Made by a program: the position numbers and the translations under genes
From: Undaria pinnatifida
Lineage: Eukaryota > Sar > Phaeophyceae > Laminariales > Alariaceae
NCBI GenBank assembly: GCA_012845835.1
Contig: JABAKD010000028.1
Coordinates: 10,958,241 to 11,022,240, forward strand
Reading direction: 5' to 3'
Length of the DNA stretch: 64,000 nt
Notes under the pieces: generated by a model
Seen by the model: only the letters and a program-made list of their open reading frames with translations
The model's database searches: none
Told to the model about the DNA's origin: nothing
Shown: positions 45,501 to 57,500 of the stretch, piece by piece
Numbering within the stretch: the first letter of the stretch is position 1
How the letters are laid out: the number at the start of each line of letters is the position of its first letter

Positions 45501-48500
45501 TGGTACTCTTTGCAGTTATTTTAGCAGATATGCTCCGAGAGGTCGCTCCCGTTTTTCTTTTCATGCTCTTGGTTCAAGGTTGAAGTATCGAACTACATCA
45601 TGTAATTTACCGATACCAAATATCTAGTATCTATCATATTTGCGGCAGATTGATGTTGTTGTCGTTGTTATTCGCTGTTGTTGGTGGGGTTTTCGTGTTG
45701 TTATTCGCTGTTGTTGCTGTTGCTGTTGTCGTTGGTGGTGGTGGTGGTGGCGCTGATGTTGACGTTGACGTTGTAGTTTTTGCTGGTGTTGGTGGCGCTG
45801 CTGCTGTTGTTGGTGCTGTACCTGTTGATCTTGCTGGTGTGGGTGCGCTGTTGTTGGCGTTGTTGTTCATCGTGGATCTCACACAAGTTCCACCATGAGT
45901 GAACATTACCCAGCCCGTGGTGATTTAAGACAAGAGGAGCCTGCAGTTAAAAGGTAGGAAACCAAAACCGAACACGGTCAACCCGGTTACTCAACGCCTT
46001 GACAACTGGACACCCTTTTGGGGGACAATTTTACTTGAAATAGTATAGGGGAGATTTGGGCGCTCAACCCCTTCACAACTGGAAACCCTTTTTGGGGACA
46101 AAATTACTTGGATTTAGTATAGGGAGGGGTTCGGGGGCTCTAAAGGGGTTAAACCTGATCAAAATGACCGCCCGTTCCACGAGGTATTGTACAAACCCCC
46201 CAAGAAGGCAGCAGTAAAGCTTTCCACTGGTTCAACTAATTCTATTCGTTGGTCAAATACAATTATAGTGGAGAAAAACCAAATACGTATGTATATATAC
46301 TTTTTGTATATACCAGGTCTTTTTTTTTCAACAAAAGAATAGGAACCCTCCCATTAAGAAAAAACTCACCCACATAGTGTATATTACAAGTACCAACAAC
46401 GCAGCTTGCAAAGACGAGTATTGACCCGAAATTCGTCGTTAACTCACGGCTGACGTCCCTGAAATATTTTTATGAAATACTGGTTCGGTGATTCGGGAAG
46501 TTTCGTTGGTCGAGACGCAAGTGCACACGCATACACGTCCGCCGTGCTTGATGATCTAGATATTTCAGGCAAGATCTGTATGGTTCAGCTCGTGTTGCCG
46601 GGTGAGAGTTGTACGGCCTGCATGATATTGCGCATGTTTTCACAGATGCTCCCAGTGTGATTCATAATCCCTAGTATAACCGGAGTATTTGAAGAATTTG
46701 GTACTGCGAATACTCCGAGTATACGTCCAGTATTTGAGTATTTTGAGTATTCGGTATTGCGAGTACTCGGAGTATTGCCGGTGCTGATGGCCGAAATGCT
46801 GCGAGTACTGGGAGTATGGGCTGCGCTGATGGCGTACATGCTGCGAGTACTGGGAGTACGAGCAGTACGAAACTGCGAGTACAAGCAGTGCTCGCAGTAC
46901 AAACATCTGAAATACTGCTATTGTAGTACTCAAAGTCAGCGACAGTCCTGCCATCCATGCATCGCCAATAAACTTTACGGGCGCATCTGGAAACCCTTAC
47001 ACGTATGTTATAGATAAAAAACTTATTAAATAAGTTTTTACTTCTCCTTTATTAAAAGACCATGAAGCTAACAAACAAAGAGGAAAAATTAATGTTAAAA
47101 TAATAAAAAAAAGAGAAATTCCATCGACACCCAAAATTAAATTAATATTAGCTATAGGTAACCATAAGCTATCAACAACAAATTGAAATTTAGGTGTTGA
47201 CTGATCAAAACCTAACCACAAAAATAATGAAAAGACAAAAACCGCCGATGTACGTACAAGTATACCTATACTTGTACGTACATAGATGTAAGGAGGCGGT
47301 CAGTCAAGGGAAAACGATCAGCCGTCAAGGGTGTCAAAATCGATCGTTCCACACTAAAACCTACCAGGTAGTAGTTTGGTGTCAGTCAAGGGAAAATTGT
47401 TGGATAATTGCCGCCGGTCAAGTAGTCGATGTGCCGCCTCCTGACGTGCTTGCCCTTGAGAGAGCTGCACCCACGTTTTTGGGGCCGTATTACTTGCAAT
47501 TAGTGTGGGATAAGCTTTGCAGTTCTGAAAGAGTTGAGTATCCAACTATTGATACCGACCTGTCCGGAAATACAAGCAACTTTCGGACATGAATATCAAT
47601 ACAAAATTGCTTATATTTCCGGACATAGTGGTAGTTATTAGTCGGACTAATAGTTACAGTAGTCGGTTTCCGGACATGCCGACTAATGGATTTCTAGACA
47701 TGTAGAAGGATTATATAACGCGAGATGCGTTTTTGTTGGGGGGGGGGGGGCTCGGCCGGGGGGAGCTCAGTTGGATCGCTTCGCTCGCCCGACTTGACCC
47801 CTTTAGAACCCAAAATCCCTCCCAATACTAACTTCAAGTAAATTTGTCCCCAAAATGGGTTTCCAGTTGTAATAGTCGGCTAGTCGGTTGGGCATGAGCT
47901 AGCTTCGCCAGCCGACTTTCCGACGAAAGTCAGTTAGTTGGCTAGCGGTATCTACCGATTAGTTACTACGAACAATAGTCGTGAAACCCTACCGATTCAC
48001 GGCTCTAGATATCCATCTCCAGAGTGGAGAATCAGGGCGGACACTATTACTACTGGTATTTGTGCTTATGTGATGATAACGTCGTTGGTTAGAGAGAAAG
48101 CGAAATATATAGCCGTTAAATGCGAAGAAAACACATGCCACATCCCACACACGACCGAAAAATTGAATGCACCCCCTAGGCCTTTGGTGCAAATATGTCA
48201 GGAGACGGCACTTCAAGCCGCTGACGGACGTCACTTTTCCGAATTTCACCTTGACTGACGCCAAACTACTAGGTTTTAGTGTGGAACGATCGGTTTGACG
48301 CCCTTGACCGCTGGACGTTTTCCCTTGACAGTCCGTCTCTTGAAATGTTTCCCTGTTAGTAGGGGTCCTTTAGAGCCCCGAAATCCCTCCCTATACTAAC
48401 ATCAAGTAAATTGTCTCCAAAAAGGGTTTCCAGCAGTTGATGCGTTAAGCCATAAGCCATGCACCCATACCCAGAGTATTGTACCTGTATTTTATATATA

Positions 48501-51500
48501 CACCCCCTTTGATATTCGGGCTAGGTTAGGGCTTAGGCGTCTGGCCGGGTTAGTACCTGTACCGGGTATACATACGAGTATCTGCGTACTACTATTAATA
48601 AGTAATGAATATTGTTACATTGGGGTGCATTGGCTTATATTTACACCCGTATGCTAGGGGTGTTTACGTTTTTTTTTTTGGTGCCAAAACACCAGTGACG
48701 CACATTATTTGACGTTTTTAACCATTGTACCCCTGTGATGTCATCATGGGGCAGTTGTACCGGTATTTCGTATGATCCAGACGGTCGCCCCTGTGGCGTA
48801 TCAGGTTATCCTCGAGCCTGGTATAGGTCAGTTTCGTGAGTTCGAATCCCCCCGAGTGCACACTCGCATAAGTTCGTGGGGGTTTTGTTCTTGTGCACAA
48901 ATTGACTTGTGCGGAAAAACGCGAAAGCATGAGTTAGCAACCTTCGATGAAAAATCGACGAGCAGTGGGATTGCTGAGCCCTATGCGCGATGAAAATTGA
49001 AGACAAGAACCCGGGGGGAAGAAGGGACGACACCTGTGACCACGGCTTTGTCCAGAAGCTGGAAAGTAGATGTGTGCGAAAAAAAGAAAAGAAAAGAAAA
49101 AAATGGGATAGCGGTAGGGTTAAGGTTAGTTAACATGGTTGAAAAAGACAAAAGTGTCAAGACACCTCTTCACACACAACAGATCGTGGTGAAGGCGGTT
49201 GGCACCGATACTACTGTGTGTGGGTGAGCCTGCGACAAGGTTGAAAGTAACGGTACTAAAGGTGCGGTTGATGGTTGATGGTTGGATAGCGTGGACAGGT
49301 TGGCGAGGGCGCGAGACCACTTTTTAGTGTTTCGATTCCGTACAAGCTTTTATCGTTTCTCAGTCCTGTCTCCTCGAATCGCATTTGCTATGCAGGAAAA
49401 TACATGCCACTACTTTTGTAGTACGTAACACGTTTTTTATACTTGTACCCATCATAGCTGAAGCATACCAGCATTCACTGCTGACTTTTGACTCGCTTAA
49501 GCACACTATTGCTTCGTTTGCGATGTTTTACTCTGTAGTTTTTGACCGCGGAGCTCGTCACTCTACAGCAGTAGGCGGAGACATGGACGTGGGCACTGGT
49601 TGTGCTGGAGATGTAGATGCGTGGGAATATAAGTTACATGCGAAGAACACACACCCACTCGCTTGACAAGGGCGCGCACAGGACACAGACAGGAAGACTG
49701 AATCCCTTTCACGAGTAGCACTGAAAGGTCGCCTGTATTTGCGATGTGCACTCTCTGTTTTGTAGTTTGTGAGCACCGAGGTCGTCTCTCTAGAAGGCGG
49801 CATCGGCGCGGACACTGGCTGGTTGTGCTGGATGTGTGATATGACGCTGGTTGTGCTGGGTGTATTATATGATAGAGGTAATCATTTTTTTGACAATTTT
49901 TTTTTCTTGTCTGAATGGCACGGGGTCCTTAGCCCACGATCGTTCGTAAGAATGACATTTTTTTTTTTCGCTGTGTGTGTGTGTTTTTTTTTGTGTGTGT
50001 GCCTAGCTAGCTAGGCATGGGTTTTGTTCTGAATGACACGGAGTCCTTAGCTCAAAATCGGTCGTAAGAATGACATGTATTATCTTTGGCAATCTTTTTT
50101 TTTTTCGTGTGCCTAGCTTGGCCATGGGATTGTTAATCGATTTGCACTTTTGATTTTTGTCTCAAAATCATGTTTTTTTTTTTTTTTGGGACCCCTCATG
50201 TGAGGAGCATTAGAAAATAAAAGACGCGCCTCTACCTCGTAGCATGTGCCGTATACTGGTATTAGTTTGGTGGGAGTATCGGTTTAATGCGAGGAACGCG
50301 CACACCGCAACATGGCCAAACCTACGACAGAACACTCGCGGCCGCTAAAAATCCAAAAATGAACCAAAACAACGCACCCGCCCAGTAAGTAGCCTTCGCG
50401 ACACCCACCATTGAATTGTTGTCTACAGCAGGATAAAGTGTGGAAATCGCATTTTTTTTCTTTCATACAAAATATTGTGAGAGTTTCGATGCTGTCGACC
50501 AATTTTTCCGTGGCATTTCACGGCTCAGATCGCTTGTCGCGGGTCGGGTCGGATGAGGGTGTGTACCCCGGCCCGACATGACCTGACCTGAGCTGACCCG
50601 TGATGAAAATACGTGGAAGTGTGGTGAGCTAAAGCTTTATTTTTCCCCATCCGCCGGAGGATAAAAGTAAAAGAAAAAAAGAAGGAGATATTTTGAAATC
50701 CTCCTGATCCGAGCCGACCCCGTGATGCGTGTGCTACGATACCGGAAGCGCTTTATGGCTAAATAAACTTGAAATGACGAAGCCCCCTTTAGAGCCCCCA
50801 AACCCCTCCCTATACTAAGACCAAGTAATTTATCCCCAACAGCGGGTTTTGCAGTTGTAAAGGCGTTAACAAATCGTCGGAATTGTGTCATTCTTGTGTT
50901 ACAATCTGATTGTTTTGCAATTTTTACCTATTAATAACAGGCCACGGGATTTGCCACTGGGGACAAATTCTACTTTTATCAAAATTCAGTTCGTGGGTGA
51001 GGTATAGTATTCCTACAGTATTAGTACAGAGATACTCAAAGTGCCCCTCTAGCGTAGCGTGTGTCCCGTGGAACCTCCTGAACAGACCCGACCCGACCCG
51101 ACCCGACCCGTGAGAGTTTAGTAACCTCCTGACCCGGCCCGCGGGGTCGGATTATGACCCGTGGAAAAAGCCCTGGATGTTTTTAATCCCTTTCGAACCC
51201 CAGCACCTCTCCCTATACTAAACTCAAGTAATTTGTTCCCCCAAAACGGGTTTCCAGTCGTAAAGGCGTTCGCGGACTTTTTTTAGGACAAAAAAATTGC
51301 GGCACCCCTGAACGCGTGCTACGATAAGAGGTACAGTACCTCTTTTTGGCGATTTTTTTTCTGAACTACGTGGGGGCTGGTTCCTTGCTTATAACCCAAA
51401 ATCATCGGAATTTTGCTTTGTTTTGTTTTTGTTGCAACTTTACGTTCGTGTTTTTTTTTTGTGTACCTTTTGATATCATTGGCCATGGGATTGATTATTC

Positions 51501-54500
51501 ATGGGGTTGCATGTTCAGGTGTACTCAGGATATTTTTTTTTTTGCCTCAGAGGGTATGTAGTATATAGCTAGCTCCTCAAGCAGCCACCCTCAGATGGGC
51601 AAAAAAAAAGGAGCCAGCGCACCTCTATCTACCGTATCTACCGTGGCACGTGCCGGTGCTGCAGGGTCGAGGCTGGGGTTATAATATCATAGGGTGTAAA
51701 GTAGTGTTTCGTGCAGTTTTAAAGTTCATTTTTTTATTTTTTCCTCGTCATAATACCGTAAGAACACTCGATGAAAAATCGACGAGCAGTGGGATTTGGT
51801 GAACCCTATGCGCGATAAAAATTGAAGGCAAGAACCGGAGGGGAGAAAGGGGACGACACCTACCTGTCGCCACGGCTTGTCCAGAAGCTGGAAAGTCAGA
51901 AGTGTGTAAACATACAAGCGCAGTAGGGGTCCTCCCGGTAAGGCGGTGGTGGTGCCAGAGCGAAAAATGACGGCCTGATTAGGGGAAGCCGCCTTGTTCG
52001 TTCGAGGTTTTATGAGTTAAAAGAACACTCCTCAGGGGTGCCAAGACACATGCTACAATGGAGGTAGCACTTTCGGTCGGTCTGAAATGGTTGTTGAAAT
52101 GACACCCAAAATCGTCGGGAAATAGGCCACAATTTTTTTTTTTTTTTTTTTTTTTTTGGCGTGATCAATTCTCGTTCTGTGTACCTATATCCCTACGTAG
52201 GCCGTGGGACTTTTTTTGTCTGCGATGTTTTGGCGGTTTTGTTTTGATCCAAACCAGTTGTTGGGGAGATGTCTTAACGCCTTTACAACTGGAAACCCTC
52301 TTTGGGGACAAGTTTACTTGATTTTAGTATAGGGAGGGATTTGGGGGCTCTAAAAGGATTAAAGCGCTCCCAAATTGAGGGGTAGTGTTAGAAAAAAAAC
52401 GATTATGTCCGCCTTACATCGGTTATATCGGGATGCCGCCTTTTATGGGAGATCCTTACCATCTTGTACTGGACGCGCAAGCGGGCCTCACCAAATTCCC
52501 CTACTTGCATACCTTTAATCGTACCGGTAGGCGATAAATCCAGGGGTGCCTTACGAAAAAGGTGCCTGGCTCATCCCTCCACATGGCTAAAATGCCGAAG
52601 GAACTGCCCTGACCGGCAAATGTAAACAAACGCTCGCTCGCCTCACAGGTCGTGGCAGGTTTTTACTTTTGCTGCTCTCTTGTCGTACAACGATTGTTAA
52701 TTTTTTCTTGGGTGTAATTTTGTTGCTGATGGTAAGTGAATTGTTTGTTTACCGTCTTCAGGCACAAGAAATCACCCCCCCAGTTCCCCCCGTCCTTGTA
52801 ATGCCGCGCTCCGCATGTCTCCTCCGCCGCCGCCTAAGTTATGGCAGGCGTTTTTGCTTTACTTTGTCGTTGCTGTGACATCGTCGGGTTCCCCTCCACC
52901 GCCCGGTTACAGCCTTCCCGACATTGTGGGGATGCAATGGGTTTATGGCCTGTCAGACTACGGCCATGCGCGACAATGATTACACACACCCTCGCCCCCG
53001 CCCCCACCCCTACAATTTCGCTGTTCGCGTGCCTCATTCGCCGCCTCCCAGGTCATGGCAGGCGTTTTGCTAGGCCCGTCGGCGCTGGGGGCCATCCCCG
53101 GGTTCACGAATACCCTGTTTCCCGACGAATCGCTGGAAGCTCTCACGCTCACCGCCCACTTGGGGTTGATCCTGTGAGAACACGTTTGTTTTGTTGTTAT
53201 TGTTCGCTTGTGTTGTTGCTGTTCTTGTTCTTATTCTTGTCCTTGTTCTTGTTCTTGTTCTTGTCCTTGTTCTTGGTTAGGTGCTGGCGTGTTTCTTTTG
53301 TTTTTCAGTTTTTGTCGGCGCTGCGGCGTGGTGTTTTTTTGTTTTTTGTTTTTTAATTCGTCAGGTGGACGGGTACAACAAAGGGGTGAGGGCTCGCCAC
53401 AGCTCTACATCTGTGTCGTATCTCGTGTCCGGCTTGGTTGTACAACGCTTGTTTGGTACCTGGTATATGGTTTCCTCGTTGCGCGCCAGCCTGTAGTTCG
53501 TTTGGCGCCTGTTTTCGCGTCGTTCGCCTGCTGCAGTTTTTGGGATTTGCCCATCCGGTAGCGCGTGCGTCTTTTCTCGAACGTCGTTTTTTTGTAGGTG
53601 GCATTGATTTGAGCTAGTGTTTTTTTTTCAACCTATTTGGGACTTCAGAGTGGTGAAAATCCAAAAAAAGGTATACCTCTTGAGTCATCCCACGGTAGGG
53701 GTCGCAATTTTTTGTTGAAAAAGTCCCTGGCCGGTTGAGCTAGCACTTAAGAGGGGTAAAAAGCCAGAACAAGGTATACCTCTTGAGTCATCCCACCGTA
53801 GGGGTCGAACTTTTTGATCGAAAAAGTCCCTGGCCGGTTGAGCTAGCTCCTCGAGGGAGTTGATTAACTACCGTTTAGTCTGGTACTTTTTAACGGGTAT
53901 ACGAAGTGTTTGTTTTGTTTTAGGACTGTTGATACAAGCGGCGCATAGAAAGTGTTTGATCGGGTTGCGCGAATGAGTGCCTTCGAAGTCATGGGTTCGG
54001 GTGAGGTACTGAGTGAGCTCCTTTGTGTTAGGAGCGCAGAGACCTCCGCTTCGCCCCTACCGCGGGATGACTCTTTATATGGCATGAGCCATGCACAGTA
54101 GGGGTCCCCCAATAAGGCGGTATCCCGATACAAGGCGGTACAGTATCCCGATACAAGGCGGTACAGTATCCCGATACAAGGCGGTACAGTATCCCGATAC
54201 AAGGCGGTACAGTATCCCGATACAAGTCGGCACAGTACCCCGATACAAGGCGGTACAGTATCCCGATACAACGCGGTACAAGCAGTATCCCGATACAAGA
54301 CGGTACAGTATCCCGATACAAGGCGGTACAGTATCCCGATACAAGGCGGTACAGTATCCCGATACAAGGCGGTACAGTATCCCGATACAAGGCGGTACAG
54401 TATCCCGATACAAGGCGGTAAAAAACAAACAAACGCTTTTTGGTATGACGGAGGAATCGCAGTCATAACCTGGAACGAATAAGGCGGCTTGCCCCAATAA

Positions 54501-57500
54501 GGCGGTCACATTGCTCGGGCACACACACCACCGCCTTGCGTAGGGGACCCCCTGCTGGATTACGAAACAACGCCGGCTGCTGCTGGGTTTTATAGGGTGT
54601 GCTGATTTTACTCTGGCCATGCCGATATACAAGTACGGCAATGTGGCGATATGGCACACGACTGGTCAGGTTTCTGCTGTGTTTCCGTCCGCTACCTGCC
54701 CCCCCCCCCCCCCCCCCCGCGTGCCTCACGCTCTTTTTTTTTTTCCTCGCCTTGCCTCCATGCCCCCTGTCTCCTCGCACACCCGTGCCGTTCTTTGTCT
54801 GGCTGTTCTCGACCGATGCGTGCGTGCGTGTGTGTTTTTGTGTGTGTATATGTGTGTGCGCGCCTGTGCGTCTGTGCACGTGTATGTGCGCGTGTGTGCG
54901 TGCATCTGTGCGTGCATCTGTGCGTGTGTGCGTGTGTGCGTGCATCTGTACGTGTGTGCGTGCATCTGTACGTGTGTGTGTGCATCTGTACGTGTGTGCG
55001 TGCATCTGTACGTGTGTGCGTGCATCTGTACGTGTGTGCGCGCGATCGATATGTGTGTACGTGCGTTCGTCATCGATGTGTGTGCGTGCGGGCGGGCGGG
55101 CGTTCGTGATGACACTCGTTGTATGCGCGCGTGCGTATGTGTGCCGGTGGCTGGGTTGCGCGTGTGTATATATACATACACCCGCCACGTACAACGACAC
55201 CGACAGGTTTCTTTTCATCGTCGGACTGGAGCTAGACCCCGCTCTGCTCCGCTCCAACGCAAAGAAGGCCGGCATCCTGTCCCTCACGGGGCAGGGGGTC
55301 ACGTGGGTGCTTAGCCTTGGCGTCTCTCAAGCGATGATCACCTGGTGAGTGCTTGAGAGTGGGGGTGGAGGTGGAGGTGGGGGGCGGAGGTTGGCAGTCC
55401 GGTTGCCTAGGTGTCTAGTTCGTACCTGGTGGTGGTGCGTAGCGAGTAATGCTGTAACTCGCAAATGATATTTCGGCGATAATGGATCGTTGATGGGTTT
55501 GTTCCTGGCGTTGATAGCACCGCGCTCAGGTTTTAGGTACAAAACCCGTGGAATTGGACTAGGGTCGTTTCAGGAGTTGGGAAAAGGCTTGAGAACCATC
55601 TTGAGAGAGAAACGTTTTTGTTTTTTTGCCCGATCGGTGCCACTCCTCAGTTTTGTGTGTAATAGATGGGAAAAGCGTACTGAGCGCCCAAACGCTGGAG
55701 GTGTCTCTATTAGGAGTAGGAGCGGCGCTCCCTCTCGAAAGTGATGCGTGGTCAATGGTAAAATGACTAGGCAAGCAATAAATGAGTATCCCCCCCCCCC
55801 TGGTGTCACCGCTATCTCATCGTAGCGAGAAATGCTGTAACTCACAAACGGTATTTGGATTATCCCTTTTAGTAAACGTTTTGGGTCTTACTTGATTATA
55901 GTATAGGGGGAAAATGACGAAAAAAACTGACGGTTGTGAAATCCTTGACACGAAGCAACCCGGGCTGCTGGATTAGCTGGCTGATGACGATTTTGCAGTC
56001 CAACTCCAAATGGAGTGCCTGCACAGACACGCGCACAGCTTGCCTGCACCGCCGTGTGCCGCATGCTCGCACCATGATAAGGACGCGTTTCTATTAGTAG
56101 GTTGTTTTATCGCTGCACATGGGCCCCACCCCCGTTACAGGAACAACACGCTTGGAATGACAGATTCTACGGTAGCCCCCCCCCCCCCCAATACGAGCGC
56201 TTTTTTTCTTTAACGAACGTTTCATGGGTGCTCGACACGAGGAAGGATGCTATGAAATGCGATCATCACATACTTTTTTGTTTGCAAAAGACGGTCGAAC
56301 GATGACGTCGGGGAGGCAAGGGGCACCGTTTTTCAGCAGATACGGCCGGGAGCGGGTTTCAAAACCGGCGATTTCGTTAAAGAAATGTTGGGGGGGCTAC
56401 CGTAGTAAGATTCGAATTTTACCAAGGTCGTTTCAGAAGTGGGGAAAGGCTTGTGAAGCGTCTTCAGACAGACACATTCCCCCCTCCCCCCAACTCGTGC
56501 CACCCCTTATTGCAACCGCTATCGTATCGTGGCGCGCATTGGGGGTGGAGTGCGTGCGCGCGCTGAGAGGACGGCGCTTGCTTGCGGCGACGGGCGTGTC
56601 GTGTCGGTGACGTGGCCGCGGTGTTGCGTGTGGTGTGGCCGCGGTGTGGTGCGATGTGACCAGCTTTGTCGCTTGTAGTGACCGTAACGATGCAGTTCTA
56701 CAACTGGGTGACGTTGACTTCTCCTTGTCTCCCCCGTTCCCCCGTCAGGATGGACGATGTAGAAAGCAGCACGTCATTCGTCCTGTTCATCGGTGTATCT
56801 CTCTCCGTAACGGTGAGTCAACTACCCCGAAGGGTTCCGCGTTTTTTTTTTTTCGGGGGCGGAGGCGGCGTTGCCCGGCGTAGGAATTTTGTAAAAACAA
56901 CACGATGGTGGCGGGTTGAGTGCAGCCCGCTCTCCACCGCCTTCCTCCCGTATTTATGATGAATGTGTCTCCCTTTTACGCCTTCCCCCCCCCCCCCTCC
57001 GCCGCGACCGAATACAAATAAAGTTTTTCGTCGCTGTCATCCATATGCAAGAAAGTACGCACAAGGTGCCGAAGTCCGCCCCACAAGCGGTTCTTACTGG
57101 GTTACAGCTCACCGTTCATGCGACTCACCGAACACGCCACGGTGATTCGCGCTTGGTGCACGCCATGTCTGCCTTGTCGGCGAAAACCCGGCCTTCTCCG
57201 CCCCAGTATTGTAGAGATGTGGGGGCCATGCCATGATCACCCCCCCCCCCCCCCCCCCCCCCCTCACTCACGCCCTCCCCCACCGCCCCCGACTCCATCA
57301 TATTTCCTTTTTTGTTTTTTTTCAGGCGTTTCCCGTGCTCTCCCGCATCCTGGGAGAGAACTCTCTCCTCAACACCACCGTGGGATCTCTAGTGATATCC
57401 GCTGCTTCTGTGGACGAGGCTTGCGTTTGGTGCCTGCTAGCGCTTGTCGTCTCTACGGCCAACGCTGGCAGCCCGTTGGACGCCTTTTACGTCTTCCTCC

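Larger units (their letters stand above)
26143..53051 (+). other. antiporter intron 1, 26.9 kb
   Basis: The intron runs from GTGAGT to CCCAG, and both sides are phase 0. It is filled with insertions listed separately: SINE-A, SINE-B, PB-MITE, HAT-MITE, MITE-C, MITE-D, minisatellites, a NUMT and long inverted repeats. Stretches such as 26400-27400, 30400-31180, 38160-39790, 42600-43500 and 44626-45990 show no recognised element or gene. Confidence 0.8.

Noticed and set aside
47938-48258. Open frame inside the 1.05-kb inverted-repeat element as a possible transposase
   Set aside because: It is only about 106 codons and has no catalytic motif I could recognise.
54028-54659. Repetitive open frame with ALYRDTVPPCIGILYRLVSG-like units
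   Set aside because: It is a translation of a 23-bp minisatellite inside a MITE. The unit is not a multiple of three, so the same peptide appears in rotating frames on both strands.
54599-55348. Cys/Val-rich and His/Thr-rich frames joined to antiporter exon 3
   Set aside because: They are products of the GTGTGCG minisatellite. The exon itself starts at a good acceptor at 55207 in the correct phase.
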